Position numbers and translations under genes: made by a program. From Salminus brasiliensis (taxonomy: Eukaryota; Chordata; Actinopteri; Characiformes; Bryconidae): 64,000 nt of DNA. Where the stretch lies: positions 38,119,425-38,183,424 of the forward strand of contig NC_132879.1 in the NCBI RefSeq assembly GCF_030463535.1. The letters are read 5' to 3'. Position 1 is the first letter of the stretch. Each line of letters opens with the position of its first letter. This document shows, one piece after another, positions 62,082-64,000 of this stretch. The notes under the pieces were generated by a model. The model worked only from the letters and a program-made list of their open reading frames with translations, was not told the DNA's origin and searched no databases.

Positions 62082-63885
62082 CTGACAGTGGACCTTCCAC
62101 TATTAGGAAAATAAATGTACCAATCAAAACCTGCCATCAGGTGTTTGGCCAAAACTGAGAAGCCATATCAGGCAATACACAGGAGGCCACTCAAGCCGTC
62201 TGCCTTGGAGGAAGGGAGTAGGTGAAGGAGGGGTAGAGGGAGAGAGAGAAAGAGGACCATTTCTAAAAATTGGGACTCTGAAAAACATACTTTGGAGACC
62301 CTACACCCACGTCAATGATGTTATATGGTGTCAAGAATGAAAATGTATCAATTGTATTGTTATTACTAGTGGGGGGTTAGATTGTTGAATAGTTTCTGCT
62401 TGCCCAGTATATTCTATTGTACTGTTGTTTTATGCTATTGATTAACAACAACAATACAATTATATTATTAACAATATTATCATTCTTATATAATTCATAA
62501 TACTAATAATTCTAAGAAGAAGATGATCAGACTACAATATACATATTTACATAAAATTGAAGAAATGCTTAAAAATAAACAGAACATAAGCTCAAATGCC
62601 CCCTTGTTTCTCACAGGTCCTAAACGAACGCTTATACAACTTAATGCAAGACTGAGAGAAAAACATAGAATTAAGTTGTTTGCGTGTTTCCATGCACATT
62701 TCTCAGCCTGAAAATGTGTGCATTAGGACATGTCAGATGGTGAAGTGGTAACACACTACTCTAAATCCTGGCAGGCATTATGGTAGAATGCAAGAGATTT
62801 TACAGGGCAGAACTAACGTTCAGAAAATCGTGTAAACGCCCTTCCTTCATATCATGCCCTAAGATGCCCTGACACACAGGCAGACGTCATGTTAATATTA
62901 AACACTTAAAAAAAGGGCAAAGGCAGTGAGGCAGAAAATGGATGGCTGCCTCTTGTTTTTATGGCTATGGAAAGCAGCGAGTGTACTCACGTCCATCTGT
63001 CGCTGCTTTCCTGGGCTTGCTTTAGCACCAGCCGTCTGGAAGCTTTATTGCCCCCCCCACCCCCCACCATGCTGTGATCGGCTAGTAGTACCCTGCCTTA
63101 TTAGTGGATGATAAACATACTAGTAGAACTACCCTACTACTACCCTACCCTCTTCAGCAGTATAATTATTCTGGTTTCAATTGGGAATGATTTGTATTTA
63201 AATATAGATTATTTTATTATGGCATTAATAAGCATTGCAGTCATTATTAAATGGTTTACACAGCAGAATATGTCAAAACTCTTTTACCTTAGTCTACTTT
63301 ACAATGTCACCGTGGGGGTGATCAGCACACTAGTATCTCTTTATTACTGCAGTGTTCACATGTATTTGGTGAAAGCAAACTGTTTTAATGAGCTTGTAAA
63401 TATGAATTACTAATGCACTTAGTGCCTCTTAGTGACACTTAGTGACTCTCATTCTTGAAACAGTACAATTTTAATTACTAATCTGTATGAATCCATCCTC
63501 TTTTACGCCCCTACCAAGAAAGTTAAGTATTGAATGCCTAATCCAAACATAAGCGAATATGTCTTACATGCAGAATCTGTTGATGAATTGTCTGTATAAT
63601 TGAACATGAACATGTTAAACATGAAAACAGTATAGAAAATAATTTAGCTGTCTGAAACATTTTGTAGATTTTAGCATTTTATAAGGCTTACCAACTTGCT
63701 AACTGAGATATAATGTACAGAATATGGAGAAATAATACTTAACAAACTGTATTCTCTATGTTCAATGAAGTCAATCCATCAAGACATGTTTAGTGCCTGA
63801 AGTTTACTTCTTCAGTTTAGCAGTGGAGCTAAAGCCACTAAAAAGTAATTATAGTTTAACCATAATCATAGCTTAATCATAGACA
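61561..63885. other. No gene seen; (GA)n at 62048-62080
   Basis: One short GA microsatellite, AT-rich DNA and a C-run near 63050. Frames of up to 130 codons are low-complexity or unrecognised. Confidence 0.4.
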
Positions 63886-63894
63886 CTAAGCATA

Positions 63895-64000
63895 CAGTAA
63901 CCCTAAATGTAGCGCAAAACTATAAGCCTAAGATAACCGTAATGATTACTCCAATCTCAGAAACTAACCCTGAACCTAGTTCCAGACCTAAACCTAAGTA
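63895..64000 (-). repeat. Degenerate CCCTAA-like tract at right edge
   Basis: TAACCCTAAATG, AAGCCTAAGATAACC, CTAACCCTGAACCTAG and GACCTAAACCTAAG are loose CCCTAA variants running into the window edge, in the opposite orientation to the 20.3 kb tract. Confidence 0.4.

Noticed and set aside
63108..63413. 101-codon hydrophobic frame near the right edge
   Set aside because: AT-rich composition gives Ile/Leu/Tyr by chance; it does not match the TMEM117 sequence I would expect nearby.

Overview
The window reads as nuclear DNA from a ray-finned fish. It holds two vertebrate-type multi-exon genes with GT-AG introns, many CA, TA, GA and GATA-type microsatellites, and relics of typical teleost transposons (Tc1/mariner, L2-like LINEs, tRNA-derived SINEs, one BEL/Pao retroelement). 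The SINE types suggest an otophysan (characin, catfish or knifefish relative), but that is inference from remembered repeat families.

Only two protein-coding genes can be supported, both on the minus strand and arranged head to tail. PUS7L (TruD-family RNA pseudouridine synthase, 8 coding exons, 665 codons) lies between 36442 and 46211. TWF1 (twinfilin-1, 9 coding exons, 348 codons) lies between 49559 and 57907. All exon joins were worked out base by base, keep frame, and use AG acceptors with GT donors, except one GC donor in PUS7L. In the human order I remember, IRAK4 sits between these two genes; here the 3.3 kb between them holds only repeats and the likely TWF1 3' UTR. The genes do unrelated jobs (RNA modification; actin filament capping), so the pairing is conserved synteny, not a pathway.

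Layout. 1-36.4 kb: no supported gene. It holds GA/TA microsatellites, a set of repeated inverted motifs (2.2-3.1 kb), a SINE (10.5 kb), LINE and Tc1 relics (12.8-14.2, 17.8-18.5, 22 and 24.2-25.3 kb), a 1 kb GAGAA satellite (26.3-27.3 kb), and a nest at 30.3-33.0 kb in which a deleted BEL/Pao element split an L2 LINE and a palindromic MITE lies at the LINE's 3' end. 36.4-46.2 kb: PUS7L, with a dead Tc1 element that split a tetranucleotide microsatellite, a V-SINE-like SINE, an L2 fragment and a second SINE in its introns. 46.2-49.6 kb: intergenic, with an L2 tail beside a foldback MITE. 49.6-57.9 kb: TWF1, where four of eight splice acceptors lie in or near long microsatellites. 58-64 kb: intergenic, with two abutting Tc1 relics and a decayed CCCTAA-like stretch at the right edge.

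I found no bacterial-type system, CRISPR array, rRNA, tRNA gene or intact mobile element. The observations most worth checking are the microsatellite-adjacent TWF1 acceptors, the GC-AG intron in PUS7L, the nested BEL/L2/MITE locus, and the absence of IRAK4 between the two genes.
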